From NCBI GenBank assembly GCA_029945375.1, contig CM057061.1:2976001-3040000 (forward strand): 64,000 bases of DNA, in the 5' to 3' direction. The position numbers and the translations under genes are program-made. Position 1 is the first letter of the stretch. Each line of letters starts with the position of its first letter. Under the pieces are notes generated by a model that saw only the letters and a list, made by a program, of their open reading frames with translations, had not been told where the DNA came from and ran no database searches. The stretch is from Agaricus subrufescens (Eukaryota; Basidiomycota; Agaricomycetes; Agaricales; Agaricaceae). Positions 46,546-60,171 of this stretch are shown here, one piece after another.

Positions 46546-49500
46546 CTATTTAAGATGATGCATCTCCGTCCAGGTATCGAAAGCGGTGTTAACGAATGCC
46601 TCGATCTCCTTTTTGTGTTGTGTCTAGACGGGGAAAGTCAATTTTAAATGTGTGATGTACAGGACATGAGCTCATGACTCACCTTGCTACCAGTCGCAAC
46701 GGAGCTGGTGGGTTCACGACCAGCATAGTAGGGATACTTTCCTTTATGATGCTGAGTCCTGCTGGCAGCGGTGTAGATACGGGGCCCAATGTAGGTCCAA
46801 GCACCGTTGTTCATAGGCTCCTCTTGACACCAAAGGAGATCTGCATTAGGGTATTTATCGAGATGAGGAGTGACCTGAAACACGCTTGTATCAGCCCAGT
46901 CTTTAAATCCACTACAAAAGTACTTACCATATCATATGGGAACGGCGAGAGCTGTTCAAGACGACTGATGGCAACATCTTTGATGCCGCGTTCCTCACGA
47001 GCCTGAAGAAGTGTGTAATACACCTGACCTATAATTTCAGATATGAATTAAAGATCCCATCTGCCATTGAAACTTCACACGAACCTGAACAGAGAATATG
47101 ACGTTTCACCTGATCAGGAGCGACCAAGTCCTCTGAAGCTTCTGGAATATAACGTTCGAAGTGTGTATCAGCGACCATCTCATCAAGTGATGAGCGAGCC
47201 AGGGGATGACGCAAGAGACTCTTCGAGAAGAAGACGATAAGCTGTGGCGAAGTCAATATTGATTGAAGCTACGCAGAATCAAGAATAGAACGCACAGGTT
47301 TACGGAAATCACGATGAATTTGACGGCGAAGCACATGGAAATAGTTGGCAGGGGTGCTAGTATACGCTGCATCAGCAACCCAATGCAATATGAAAAAATA
47401 GGTACGTACGTTGGATAGACAACTTGCATGTTACAATCCTGGTGTTGACGTTCAACCTTTTCCGGCGAGGGGTAAATGTGCGGGTGATCATCACACAGTT
47501 GGAGGAATCTTTCCATCCTTCCACTAGAGTGTTCTGGACCCTGGCCATCATAACCATGAGGCAAGTTCACGACCAAACCAGTGCGTTGGAGCCATTTCCT
47601 TTCACCCGCAGCAATAAATTGATCAATGATACATTGCGCATTGTTGGCAAAGTCACCAAATTGAGCCTCCCAGATAGTGAGGGAGTCTGGCGATACAAGG
47701 GAGTAGCCAAGCTCGAAACCAAGAGTACCATATTCGGACAAGGAAGAATTGCAGACAACGAAACGTGCTTGGTTCGAACCAAGGTCGTTAAGAGGGATAA
47801 ATTGGTGTTCGTTCGCCTGATCATGAATAACGGCATGGCGCTGCGAGAAAGTTCCACGTTCGACATCTTGACCTGACAAGCGGACATGAATCTTCTCCAA
47901 CGCAAGTGATCCAAAGGCGAGGGCCTCGGCCGTCGACCAGTCGATGTTGGTACCTTCTTCAACAGTCTTGCCACGTGCGTTGAGAATACGTGCGAGATTA
48001 CGGTGAGTGGTGAATCCTTGAGGATAGGTAGAAATGGCCTTGCCGATCTGCCGAAGTGTCTGAGCATCAGATCCAGTGGGACGGGTAGGGAGTGCTTCTT
48101 CCGCGAGCTGCCTCGGTGAGGGGAAACCTGTCCATGCAGCGGACAACCATTCTTTACTTGTGGGTACGTAGTCCTTGGCACCATTAGCGGCGGTTTCCAA
48201 CATTCCCCACACCCACTTCTTGTGCTCCTCAATGTCCTTTTCCGTGAAGGTACCACGGCCAACCAAGAATTTGGTATACCTGGTCAAAGGAGTAGGCTGA
48301 TTCTTGATGGCCTCGTACATCCTGGGCTGGGTGAAGCTTGGCTGATCGGTTTCATTGTGACCATATCGACGGTAGCAAACAATATCAATGACGACGTCCT
48401 TCTTGAACTTGGCACGGTAGTCAGCCGCGAGCTGGCAGACAAAGTTGACAGCCTCGACATTGTCACCGTTCACGTGGAAGATTGGAGCATCGATGGATTT
48501 GGCAATGTCGGAGGGATACGGTGTGGAACGTGAGAAGCGAGGATCCGTAGTGAAACCAATCTGGTTATTCACAATTAAGTGGATAGTACCTCCAGTTCCA
48601 TAGGAAGGCAGGTTGTGAAGCCCCATAGTTTCGTAAACGACACCCTGTCCGGCAAACGCGGCATCACCGTGGAGAAGAACTCCCATTGCAGTGGAATGAT
48701 TGATCTCATCGTTTTCAAAGTGCTGGATGGCGCGAGTCTTGCCCAACACAACAGGGTCGGCGGCTTCCAAGTGTGACGGGTTGGCGACAAGCGAAAGGGA
48801 CACTTTTTTGCCAGATGGTGTGGGACGGACGTAATTTGCACCAAGGTGATATTTGACATCGCCAGCGGGCCAATTGTTATCCTCGTCACCAGAGAACTCA
48901 TTAAGAATAGCCTCAAGGGGTTTTCGGATGACATTGGCAAGGACATTAAGACGACCACGGTGCGGCATACCCATGGTAATATGCTTAACGCCCGATTCGA
49001 CAGCGCGGTCAATGAGAGCTTTCATACCGGGAATGAGAGCCTCACAACCTTCAAGACCAAAGCGCTTTTCATTGGGATACTTGCTCGCAATGTATTTCTC
49101 GAATGACTCGGACCAAATAAGTCGGTCCAAAATCATGCGCTTCTCCTCGACGGTGTAATTCCATGGCTTGGGGGTCTCGACACGTTCCCGGATCCAGTCG
49201 CACTGCTCCTTGTCGGGAATATGTATATATTGAATACCCACATGTCCACCTACAGCCCAAAAGTTTGGCTCGTGTAAGGGAAGAGGCGAAGCTAAGAATA
49301 GAAATTACGCACAGTAAATCCGTTTAAGGGTTCTGATGATGTCCTTTAACTTCATTGACTTGGTTCCTTCAGTCGCGAAGTGGGGAAGAATACCGGGGCC
49401 GAGAGTAATATCCTTCTCCAGGTCACGTTCAGTGAAACCGTAGCGGCTGAGTTCCAGCTCGGGAGGGCGAACGTCGGCCAAGTCGGTGTCCAAGATGCCC

Positions 49501-49968
49501 AAAGGATCGAGCTCGGCGACGTGGTGGCCCCGTACTTGATACGCTCGGACGAGAAGTTGGACCTAGGTTGAACAGAGAGTTAAGCGTGCTGAAATCAAAG
49601 GTGGCGCGAGTTCACCCGACCTTGAGATGGTCATTCAATTCTCCGCCATCGCCAGCGTGTAGAGCGGGTGCACCGTCAGCTGGGTGGGGTAGATGCGTGG
49701 GCGGGGGCTGGAAGGCGCGATGGCTCGGCAGCCCCTGGTCGAGGCCGGAGAAGTATACGTCCCAGGACGGATGCACGGATTTCGGGTCCTCCCGCCAGAG
49801 ACGGTACATCTCGTCGGCGTAGTAGGCGTTGGTGCCATTGGCAAAGGGGTCGTTGGGCGAGGGCCCGCTGGCGAGGGCGTAGCTGCGGCGGAGGGGCGGG
49901 GGCCTGAGGGCGGCGGGGGCGCGGAGGAAGGGGGAGAGGCGGCCGACGACGACGCGCCGGGAAAGCAT
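46546..49968 (-). CDS. KGD1: 2-oxoglutarate dehydrogenase E1 component, mitochondrial
   Basis: Thiamine-diphosphate enzyme of about 1000 residues that decarboxylates 2-oxoglutarate in the TCA cycle, working with E2 and E3 in the mitochondrial matrix. The N-terminus ([20 protein letters not shown], then [10 protein letters not shown]) is a basic matrix-targeting peptide, followed by the [20 protein letters not shown] block. Key segments are [40 protein letters not shown] (about 48960), [20 protein letters not shown] (about 48650, ThDP/substrate site), [49 protein letters not shown], and in the C-terminal exons [16 protein letters not shown] and [16 protein letters not shown]. The stop is TAG at 46546-46548 after TEMHHLK. 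At least seven short introns are used, mostly near the two ends. Family motifs and length indicate an intact gene. Confidence 0.96.
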
Positions 49969-50060
49969 GCTGGAGGTCGTGGTGGTACAGAGGAGAGGAT
50001 ATGACAGCCATTAGGTAAGCGGAACAGCTCGTTTTATTTCCAAGAAAATCACTACAATAT

Positions 50061-53020
50061 CTACTGCTTATATTCTCGCTTGTCCTTAAATTTCAGCTGG
50101 TCGTACAGTGACGCAATCTGGTCACCCTGTTTCCCCCGGCATGAGAACTGCGCCACTAGTCGCAAAAAACACTCACCTTGAGTTCCAAAACATCAACCAC
50201 CTCGCGTAAATGTCGGGCGAGGGTGTTCCTCTGCGCCACGTTGGACGCAGCGTCCATCTCCTTGTACTGGTCTGCCAGCTCGATATAGATGCTTTCGACG
50301 TGGTGTTGAGCTTACGGCCGATGTGATATAAATGGAGCCGGTTACCTTTTATAGTGGGTAAAGTCATCCTCAAGTTCCCGAATGATCCGTGCCACGATGG
50401 TTTGAGGGGGCAGGCCCTCTTGTCGTGCTATTGTCCGAACTTCGTTTATATCCTGCAGACTGCGTTCGCGCCGTTGGCCCCTCTCCAGAGGCTGCTCATA
50501 CTCGTCGGGCTCGGCGAATCCTTCGTCCTCTTGCTCGTTGGATGCGCGCCTAGATCTGGCTTGGCGGGTGGTTTGTGCCCTTCGATTTCTCCATGCAAGT
50601 GACACCGGATGTTCGTCCGATCTTCGCCGACGCTGATTACACGTAGTACATGTTCGGGGATCGTGCTCAGGCGCGGCAAAAAACAATCTTTCCAAGCGTT
50701 TCCCTCGTATTTTCGGGAAAGTGGCCTCGGGTTCTGCCCTGCGTCTTCGCGTCTCAAAGTGTGGCGCTGATGGCCCCACATCTACCTCATCCTCAGGATC
50801 TGAGGGTGGTTCAGGAGAACGAGGCCGTCTGGCAAATGCATCATACGTGTCTGCCTCTCTGTTAAACCTCGCTCGGGGAGGCGGTGAGTGTTCCGGAGAT
50901 TTACTATGAGAAAATTGGGACAGTTCCGCCGATAGCGAGCGATCGGACCTCCTTTCATCGATTTCTGCGGATATTCTCTCGAATTCTGCCGAGTCGATAA
51001 ATCGTGCCCCTCTAGAGCCTTCGGTTGCACGGTCGGTTCTTATCGTCTTGTCCAGAGCCTTAGTCCTGATATCTTCGCCTTCAAAACCCAGGTCTTCCTC
51101 ATCTTCCTCTCTGTCAAACTCCTGAGTGAAATGTTCCGCTATGGCTCCGTGAATAGGAGGGACATCGCGCTCTATACTGTCTTGCTGCGAGGATGCTTCT
51201 CGTGCCGCGCGTCGTTCTCGTAGACCTTCCTCAACGACGTCTCGCAAGACCTCAACTTCACCAGCAAGCCTTTCCACTTCATCCTTCAGGCGCGTGATCT
51301 CAGCGCTTTTCTCTCTCAGAGTGGCGGTATCAATGTCGCGTAACGTCCTAAGTTCGGTAAGCAATTCGCGGTGCACAGAGAGTTCCCGAGTAAGTCGAGT
51401 AAGTTGGGTCCGAAGAGAGTTGATGAGTGTCTCCAGTGCTACCGGTTCCTTCAGCACCCAGTGCAGCTGTGTATAGCATACAACACCGACCTTTTTTCTC
51501 TTCTACGACCTCTTTGTATCGCTCATGAAGCTGAGATGTATCGGGAGACAAATCTCTGGCCCGCGCCTTTCCTTTGGCCGTCCTTAGAGCGGCCTGTTGT
51601 CGTTTGAGATTTTCTTCTTGCTCGATCAGCCGAGTGCGTTCACGGATAACGTCTCTCTTGCAGTCTTCCAGCTCCAACTCAAGCTCACGGACTCGTCGTC
51701 TCGAGATACCGTTTTCTTCTTCAAGTTGTTGGATCTTGTTATGGACGAGGTTCAGTGTTTTGTGAAGACGGTCTGTATCATGATGAGTGATTATATGCCA
51801 ATAATTTTCGAAAGACTTACTTTCAGTCTCTCGTAGCCGTTTTTCAGCGCGATAGGCATAATACTCAGCAGTTAGTTTTGCAGGTGATTCGATTGCATTG
51901 GTGATGCCCGTCACATCGGGCAACTGTATCCGCGACCTGTCCTTCTGCGGGACTTGAACGCCATCGTGGAATAAATTATCTGAGCCTGGGGCTGATCTTT
52001 TGGCAGAACCAGACCCTTTGAGTCTACCCTTCTCGTGCTCAATCTCTTTGGCCAGTCCGTTGGCCATGCGAGTAAATTTGGATTCTTTCGAGGATGATGG
52101 ACTAGCAGGTTGGACAGCAAAATCTGTCGGTTGAGGATGGGATGGAAAGATATTGTTTCGTTTTGCGGGGTGAGGGGTCGCAACATGAGAAGCGCTGGGG
52201 CGTCTAGCTTGGGGTTTGGGAGAGCTATGTCGTTGGATTGGGGGGCTATGAGGTTTTTTCGGGGAAAGAGCAACGTTACGAAGGGCGTCTGAGAGTTTCG
52301 GACGGGCATTGGAAGGTGAAGGGCCCTGCTCTGTATCTGAGTGCGAGGATGAGCCAGATGTGACGGGGGAGGCTATGCGAATAGCGCGGGACAAGAGTGG
52401 CTGGGAACCTGTTTCTAGTATATGATCAAGCTCCGCGCTGTCATCGACAACAAGGGGGTCGTTATTTATATTTTCAAAGGTCTAGAAATGCAGCTCAAAA
52501 AGTGAAAATAAATGCGGCAGTGGTTATTTCTTACAGCGCGTTTGGAACGGGGGGTATCAAAGATGCTGAGTTTGCTGGTCACGCCTGCAATGATATCGTT
52601 CAGGGGTCGCTCTGGGTCGTATTCTGCACCACTCATGCTCAAATCGCGGCGAGCGCCACGACCAACTAGGCCTGCGCCGAGAGTGACGGCGCTGGCGTGG
52701 TGGGCAGCAGTGGAAAGAGACTCTGCACCATATGGGTTGATTCCTTCCTCATAGTCATCGCCTGTGCGGTATGACCAGCCGTGACCTGGGGCATCGTCTT
52801 CCGGCAGGTAACGGTGTTCGAGAGAAGAAAAGTCGTTGTAGGCGGGGTTGGCGTTGTGTCTGGGGTACTCGAGGCTGTCCATGTCGTCGTCGTCGCTGTG
52901 GACAGATCCGGTGGTGGACGAGAGATGGATGGCAGCCTCTGAGAAGCGGAGGTTGTGCTCGAGCTGGATGCGGGTGTGCTCGAGCTCGTCGTTGGGGATG
53001 AGGGGGGCCGTGCGCGGCAT
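50061..53020 (-). CDS. Cep57/Ppc89-like spindle-pole (centrosomal) coiled-coil protein
   Basis: Long protein of about 900 residues. The N-terminus MPRTAPLIPNDELEHTRIQL is followed by an acidic Ser/Asp-rich region, then a Pro/Ser-rich region (SPKKPHSPPIQRHSSPKPQA). Coiled coils occupy about 51350-51830 (KIQQLEEENGISRRRVRELE; LRTLRDIDTATLREKSAEI). After a charged, Arg/Ser-Pro-rich part comes CTTCNQRRRR with a preceding His, then PPQTIVARIIRELEDDFTHY, YIELADQYKEMDAASNVAQR and a final GDQIASLYDQLKFKDKREY. The C-terminal pattern (CTxC, then a ..L..EFxHYK.xYxEL..QYKxMD helix) is that of the Cep57 microtubule-binding domain, as in fission-yeast Ppc89, a spindle-pole-body scaffold. The start was placed at MPRTAPL; an upstream in-frame Met at 53128 exists. 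The stop TAG at 50061-50063 is 92 bases from the KGD1 start on the same strand. Confidence 0.75.
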
Positions 53021-53150
53021 TTCTGGCGCAGCTGGGGTGTCGCAGGATGGATTGGGCAGAGACGAACAAACAACGCCCACCAAATCCGACGCGGTGGCCA
53101 CGTGATCGTGCCCTGCTGGTCCTGTCACGCCGTCATGTCACGGCCCATCA
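53021..53150. promoter_or_regulatory. Short divergent promoter between Cep57-like gene and BMS1
   Basis: Only 130 bases separate the two ATGs, which point away from each other. The stretch is GC-rich and contains CACGTGATCG-type sequence (CCACGTGATC at 53098-53107), whose CACGTG core is an E-box hexamer of the kind bound by bHLH factors. Confidence 0.55.
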
Positions 53151-56100
53151 ATGGAGACGCACAAGGCGCACCGGCCCTCCCAGTCGGGCGCAAAGGCCGA
53201 CAAAAAAGCCCGCGCAAAGGGCAAACAAAGGCAGGGCTTCAATGAAAAGGTGTGCACAGACCCGCCGCAGCGTCCCCGACGTCCTCTGACAATTTTCGCC
53301 AGGCTTTTGCACCCAGATCTGGCCGCACCGCCGACCGACAGGGCCGCCGTGCAGCGGAAAAGGACCAGACCCGCCTCCACGTCCCCCTCGTCAACAGAAC
53401 CCCAGACGACATCCCACCACCCGTCATCGTCGCCATTGTCGGGCCCCCCGGCGTCGGAAAGACGACCCTCCTCAAAAGCCTCGTCCGCCGCTACACCAAA
53501 CAGACCCTCAACGATCCCAAGGGCCCCATAACCGTCGTCGGCGGTAAGAAGCGTCGACTCACGTTCATAGAATGCAACAACGACCTCAACAGCCTTATCG
53601 ACATCGGCAAGGTCGCCGATCTCGTGCTTTTAATGATCGACGGCTCATTTGGCTTCGAAATGGTGCCGTAGTCATGTCTAATCCTGTCCCTACTCAACGT
53701 CTAATTTGTGCTCCAGGAAACGTTCGAGTTTCTCAATGTCCTCCAGTCTCATGGTTTCCCAAAAGTCATCGGCATCCTCACCCACCTCGATCTCATAAAA
53801 AAGGCCGCTACCCTCAAGGCCACCAAAAAAGCCCTTAAAAAACGTTTCTGGACAGAAATCTACCAAGGCGCAAAACTGTTCTATCTCTCAGGTGTCATAA
53901 ATGGCCGCTATCCCGACACAGAAATCCTCAACCTCTCCCGCTTCGTTTCCGTCATGAAATTCCGCCCCCTCGTTTTCCGAAACTCCCATCCATACCTCCT
54001 CGTCGACCGTCTCGAAGACCTCACTCCCAGAGAGCTCGTACGAACGTCTAAAGGAAAATGCGATCGCACCGTCACCCTTTATGGCTACGTCAGAGGAACA
54101 AACCTTCGACTGGGCACAAAAGTCCACATACCTGGTGTTGGAGATCTGGATATAACTAGCGTTCAACCTCTCGGAGACCCTTGTCCTTTGCCTGATGAAG
54201 ATTCAGAGAAGCGGAGGAAATTGAGCGAGAAGAAAAAATTGCTCATACATGCCCCTATGAGCGATGTTGGAGGCGTGATTTACGACAAAGACGCTGTTTG
54301 GATAAATGTTCCCGGCAGTTTTTCTAAAGGAAATGATCAACGTGTGTAGCGCTCATTATATGCACTTGGTTTTGACTTAGACTTTTCTAGTTCCACAGGG
54401 TGAGGGTGAACGAATGGTTATGGATCTTCAAGACGTATCAGGCACACTCGAGGACGCTATGGGCAAAAGTCAAATCCGATTATTTGGCACATCATCAAAC
54501 CCCCTTTCTGTGACTAAGCCAGATGACGGCGAGGGTAATGACGACGAGGAAGATGAGGATAGTGAGGAAGATTCGAGTGGTGAAGAAGACGAAGACGGCG
54601 AAGAGAGTGAGGATGATTCTGAAGAAGGCTCCGTCGATTTGGATAACCTACCAGACGGCGCGGAAAATACCGGCCGGCAGTCACATAGAATTGTACAGCG
54701 TACCCTCCCTTCCTCAAGTCGGCAATCGCGGACAGGTGTCGAATACGCGGACAGTGACTCAGATCTTGGTAACGGTGACGATATTCCAAATAGTCGAGTG
54801 CATTTTGCTGGCGACGACGACGATGTCGATGTACCAAGTGACGCAGACGCTATGGATGAGGATGAGAATGAGGAGGATGATGCGCCGCGTTGGAAGGCCA
54901 ATCTAGCAAAGAAGGCACAGTCACTATCATCTTCACAGAAAAAAAAGCGGAAGGACTGGGTTAAGCTGATCTATTCATCTGACTTGACACCAGAGGAAGT
55001 GTTGTACGGCAAGAAGGATCATAATGATGAAGAGGAGGTAGATGATTTCTTCACCATCAAGCACAGAACCGACACGAACCAGGCCGAAGTGCTCGACATG
55101 GGTAAAGAGATGATTGACGATGTAGAATTGGAGAAGTGGGAAGATGAGGAACTACTGGAGTCCATTAGGGGGCTCTTCATCACCGGTGAAGATTCTGGCG
55201 CGCAAGGGGAAAATGACGGAGAATGGAGCGGGGTAGGAGATGACGGTGACGGAGAGGAGGGTGAGGATGGAGACAACGCAGAAGACAAGGACGCCAAAGC
55301 CCTACAGGCTAAAAAGGAGGCTCTCAAACGCAAGTTCGACGAGCAATACGATGATCCGGAATCTGCAAAACTCGACTTTTATGATGCCGCCAAGGACGAA
55401 ATTGCTCGCCAACTCGCCCTCAATCGCGCAGAATTTGAAGGAGTCGACTCGGAAGCACGCGCACTCGTCGAAGGTTTCAGACCCGGGACATATGTGCGTG
55501 TAGAACTCTCAGACGTTCCATGTGAACTTGTGGAACACTTTGATCCTCACTACCCCATCATCGTTGGCGGATTACTCGCTGCCGAAGAGCGGTTTGGTTA
55601 CGTCCAAGTTCGAATCAAGCGACATCGGTGGTTCGTGCGGACACTTAAAACCAACGACCCACTCATATTCTCTCTTGGATGGCGACGGTTCCAGACGGTT
55701 CCCATTTACTCCCTTGATGATCATTCAATCCGAATGCGAATGCTCAAGTACACCCCTGAGCATATGCATTGCTATGCGACATTCTATGGTCCTGTTTCTC
55801 TTCCAAATACAGGTTTCTGTGCGTTTAATTCACTTATGGAAGATACACCCGGTTTTCGAGTCAGTGCGACTGGAGTTGTTCTTGACATTGATCGTTCAGT
55901 GAAGATCGTCAAGAAACTCAAGTTGACTGGGGTACCATACAAAATCTTTAAAAATACGGCATTTATCAAGGATATGTTTAATTCTGCGTTGGAGGTGGCT
56001 AAATTCGAGGGGGCAAACGTTAAGACAGTATCCGGTATTCGAGGTCAGATCAAAAAGGCATTACCGAAACCTGAAGGCGTGTTCCGAGCCACATTTGAGG

Positions 56101-56734
56101 ACAAGATTCTCGCAAGCGGTGGGTGTATAGACTCTCTGGCGTAATGTTTCTTTTTACTGAGCCAGGTTTAGACCTTGTTTTCCTTCGGGCATGGTACTCG
56201 ATCGAGCCACGAAAATTCTACAACCCGGTCACGTCCCTTCTATTATCAAAAAAGACTACTTGGAAGGGCATGCGACTTACGGGACAAGTACGGCGCGATG
56301 AAGGTATGAAGACACCTTTAAATGTCAATTCAACGTACAAAAAAATCGAACGGCCTCATCGCAAATTCAATCCTCTACGTGTACCTCAGAAACTGCAGTC
56401 GGCTTTGCCTTATGCATCGAAACCGAAACTTATGACTAAACAACGGTCGCAGACATATCTGCAGAAACGGGCTGTTGTAATGGAGCCGGAAGAACGTGAG
56501 GCCCTGGCATTACTTCAGCAGATGCGAGCCTTGAGAAGGGACAAAGTGACGAAGCGGAAGGAGAAAAAGGACGAAAAGAGAGAAGAGCATAAGAAGAAGC
56601 TGGAGCGACAGGAGAGCCGGCAGGAGGAGAAGGAGAAGGAGAAAAAGAGAGATGTAATGCGGATGGTTGGAATGAAGGCCAAGCGGGAGCGGGAGGTAGA
56701 CGAGGGCCGTGGTAGAAAACGGCATAAGACCTAA
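53151..56734 (+). CDS. BMS1: Ribosome biogenesis GTPase BMS1
   Basis: Nucleolar GTPase of about 1100 residues needed for 40S subunit assembly, acting with Rcl1 and U3 snoRNP. Exon 1 is [20 protein letters not shown]. After an intron, [20 protein letters not shown] holds the P-loop (about 53440), followed by [20 protein letters not shown]. After a second intron come [15 protein letters not shown] (NKxD-like region) and the AARP2CN-type block [20 protein letters not shown]. The middle is an acidic Asp/Glu/Ser-rich linker (54530-54890), typical of the family. The C-terminal part has the DUF663-like block [20 protein letters not shown] and [14 protein letters not shown] (about 55480-55640), then [20 protein letters not shown] and a lysine-rich KR tail ending KRHKT. 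Length and order agree with yeast BMS1. The last intron is at about 56119-56168. Confidence 0.95.
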
Positions 56735-56981
56735 AGACTTAGAGGCTCCTTAATCATTGTCCACCTTTTGCAGCTGCCATTGTAGTCTGAGCTTAGAGTT
56801 TATTCCTTTGTAGTTCGTACAAACGATTATAACTTATTGCTAGAGCACGAATATATATCTATATGTATGTGTGCCTACATCCCGAAACATTATGATTAGA
56901 TCTTCCACTAGCCCACTACCTTAAGTTGGATATAATTCAAATAGGCAAAAAAAATAAACCCATAAGTATCAGTCTTTTGAA

Positions 56982-59573
56982 TCATTTTCTACGTTTCTTG
57001 AATGCCTCATCTCTCCGTACACGCAACATCCATTCATATGACTTGGCAACCCAATTGACGTATTTGACCTCCCGTACCATCCCAAGGGATGCCAGTCGAC
57101 CATGCAGAATCTCCAAATCGCTGAACAGTAGCAGAGGAGGCACCGCATCGTCGGGGACTTCCGTAGTCCCCGTCATCCGAACAAGTGGTCTGGTTTGACT
57201 CATTAGAGACGTACGCGTAGACAGGAATGGTGAGTTCTCTGGAGGTTCTCGGACAGACGAAGGAGGGTATCGCGTAAAAAAGGAATGAAGGGCTAGCAAA
57301 GCTTGATCCAGTTCATTGTATCTGGGCAAATAGTTATTACCATGTCGGAAAAGACTTGAGGATACTTACCTAGCATACATCCTTATTCGACAGGACCAAG
57401 CGTTTTCAATTTCTCTAGCACTTATTCTTTTCCCAACATCATCTTCTAAAACTTGCCAGTGCTTCCACAGCTCATCCGCAAATTGAAGTACTTCCTCTTT
57501 TTCTTGATTTTTTCCAAACGCACAGTGATGCAAGGCCTCGACGTACGCTCTCGCCGTTCTCTCCACCTTGGTCTCCTCAAATATGCTCCAGAAATTTTTT
57601 CGCGCAAGCTGCAAAGGTGCATGACGGTAAAGTACACTCATGTAGCCAGTCAAAAGTTGATGAGTGATCTCCACCCTTGAAAACACGTTCTCAAGATATG
57701 CCGAAGTTTTGGCATGGGCAGGTGCGCGGCGAATGCCCACGTCTTCCAGAATACGCTGGAACAGGTATGTCACTTCGTGAATGATTTCCTCTCTGCTTTG
57801 CGGCGGAATGTGAGAGAAGGAAGGTGCATGATCAGGAATTGTCACAGAGTGATGAGCGGTAGCTGAACTCTCATCTGCAGGGGCCTCTTCTTGCACCAAC
57901 GTAGACTCTCTGTTGAAAGGAACTCGGTGGGAACAGTATGCGTGGAAGAGATGCGTCATAATTTGCTGGTCCACATGTACACCCCTCGGCTCATTGAGAT
58001 CCTTCTTCGTCTTGTTTTCAACCCCTCCCCTCACGACCTCAGCTAGTATCCACCTCGCCCGCTCTAAGTCATTGACCCTCTTCGCACCCTCAAGCAACGC
58101 AATGAAAGTGTGGTGGTCGGGTTTATAGGCAGACATTCCTCTTGCGTCCCTGTTGGCATCTAACATCTCCTTTGCGATGCGGAAAGCCTCATTCACATAT
58201 CGTTTGAGGCCCGACCTTGCACAAGCCAACATCACAGCATTATATGCGAAGGCGTTTGGCTTGATTTTCTTGTCGACAGTCATCTCTGTCCAGAAATCTA
58301 GTGCCTTTTCGGGTTCGGATCGACGGGAGGACGTGATAGGAAATGCACAAGCGCGTATCATCGTAGCATACAGCCAACCGTCAGGGTTGGGATGTGCGAC
58401 ATAGCGCATGTGAGTAAATAGATCCCAGCCTTGGGCTCGCGCGGCAGAAGATGACGAGTTTAGGAGGGTTGTAATACAGGAAGTATACGTCTGCATCGGT
58501 GCGAAAAGACCCTTTTCCTCGTACGAACGAAGAACAGCGAGGGCTGAAGACGGAAAAGTGGGTTGAGGTGTTTCCTTTAAGTAGGCTTTGATGTGGGCTT
58601 TGACATGGAGATGCCTTTGACGTTCGATGGGAGACGTTGCGAAGTTTGACATTACGGCTTCAGTAGCTGTGACGTTGCCCTGGTCAGCAAGAATTTCGAG
58701 TGTACTTGTCACAACAGTTTCGGGTACTGGCATCGCAGAACGCTGAGACTTGTTAGCTGTGAGATTAGTTGAAGGAGGATTAACATACCTTCATGATGTC
58801 CAGAGTCAATACAGCGCCGGGCCCGTCCTTAAGTCTCGTCTATGACTTGGCATCAGTAGAAGTCAAGTAAAGACAGCGTAAAATTAACTCACACAAGCAC
58901 GTAGAAGGGCCTCGCATTCCTTCAGAGTAAGGACGTTGATGGGTACGGAAACTGTACTAGGACCGGCGACAGCTTGTCCCTCGTCGTCAGTACCCTTGAG
59001 AGCGAGTCCTCTCATTTCCTCATATCGACGAGTGACAGCTTGAGCTTGAGCTACTACTCTGTGATAGAACGGTTCTTGACCCGAGACCTGCTGAGTGATG
59101 TCTGGATGGTTCTGCGAAAGCCTCCATTCTGCTTCTTGAATGATTTGTGCATCTTCGAGAGCCTGTTGTTGCTCTTTGACCTCAGCGTCGAGTTCGTGAG
59201 AAGAGGGAGAAGGGGAAGGGGAAGTATCGAGGAGATCCTCGTAAAGAAACATAAGGTCTTCCTCAGAGTAGAAGAGTGGTGTGAGTGATTTTTCCTAGCC
59301 ACGTCCTGAATATCCACTAAAGTCAGACGGCCCAAACGACAGACGTACCTCTTCTGCAACTGCTTCTCCCAACGCATTTACCCGCTTCTCAAGTTCAATC
59401 GCAGGACCTATGTTACGCGGTGCATTCCTGAGGGTCAAAGACGGTCGCCGCCGACCTCTAGCCAAAGGGGCCGGTGGTGGAGGATGCTGGACCGCAAGCG
59501 CTGCCTGCTGCATTGTGCGAGCCTGTGTTGTCCATGGGCGCCGCGTAGCTGAGCGGGCTATCCGAAAGACCAT
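56982..59573 (-). CDS. Mitochondrial pentatricopeptide-repeat (PPR) protein
   Basis: Multi-exon gene. The N-terminus (MVFRIARSATRRPWTTQART, from the Met at 59573) is Arg-rich with no acidic residue, a typical mitochondrial presequence. A helical region with EKRVNALGEAVAEE and LLDTSPSPSPSSHELDAEVK follows, then LTLKECEALLRAC and the repeat region. PPR-like helix pairs include FAPMQTYTSCITTLLNSS, DGWLYATMIRACAFPITSSR...PEKALDFWTEM, KPNAFAYNAVMLACARSGLK...AFRIAKEML, and KPDHHTFIALLEGAKRVNDL...RWILAEVV, each close to 35 residues. The C-terminus EAFKKRRK ends with the stop at 56982. The protein should bind mitochondrial RNA and affect its stability or translation; the target transcript cannot be read. 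A Met at 59648 in the same frame would add 25 residues but weaken the presequence. Confidence 0.82.
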
Positions 59574-60171
59574 GGGTGGTGAATTTTCGAGGGAGAGTTC
59601 GATAAAAATAGACCTATTGCCATGCGTGGGAACGATCGTAAGTGTCAATATCGCAGTGGCTATCTTACAGGCCTGGAACGAGTAGCCACGTAGAGGACCT
59701 GGCGTATGGGAAAGGAAATACTTGTGAATGTGGTCCCTGGTTTATGGGATGTCAGTTTTTCATAATAAAGTTCTGTTCGGAGAGTAAAAGGTAGCATCCA
59801 TGAATTACTAATGCAAGGCACCGTGACTTTCTTGAAAGGTGTGATACTCACCCTCATCAGACATGTGGTAGGTGTGCGTCTAATAGATAAAATTAATTAC
59901 AAAGGCCCCAGCTGTCAATCCTTTCGTATACAACTTGCGGTTCGAGGTGATGTTACAAGTTCATCTAAGTAAGACTTTTCATCTAAGAAAGTTATGGCCA
60001 GATTTTCAGCCTAGGAAGTCTGAACAACCTAGTGGGTCGGAGGTTGCTAACTCAATTTTGGAGAGTAATTATTGAATATTGGACACAATGTATGACGTTT
60101 GTGGGCCCCTCTTCCAACTTAATAACTGATCCATAGGCGTGATCTAGGGAACCTGTAGTAACTCGTGCAAT
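59574..60171. other. Intergenic, PPR promoter and BTB 3' flank
   Basis: Upstream of the PPR gene and downstream of the BTB gene, both minus strand. Short open frames carry no motif and no RNA gene was recognised. Confidence 0.5.

Noticed and set aside
47424..47876. Plus-strand 150-codon open frame
   Set aside because: Lies antisense within KGD1 coding sequence; shadow of the real gene.
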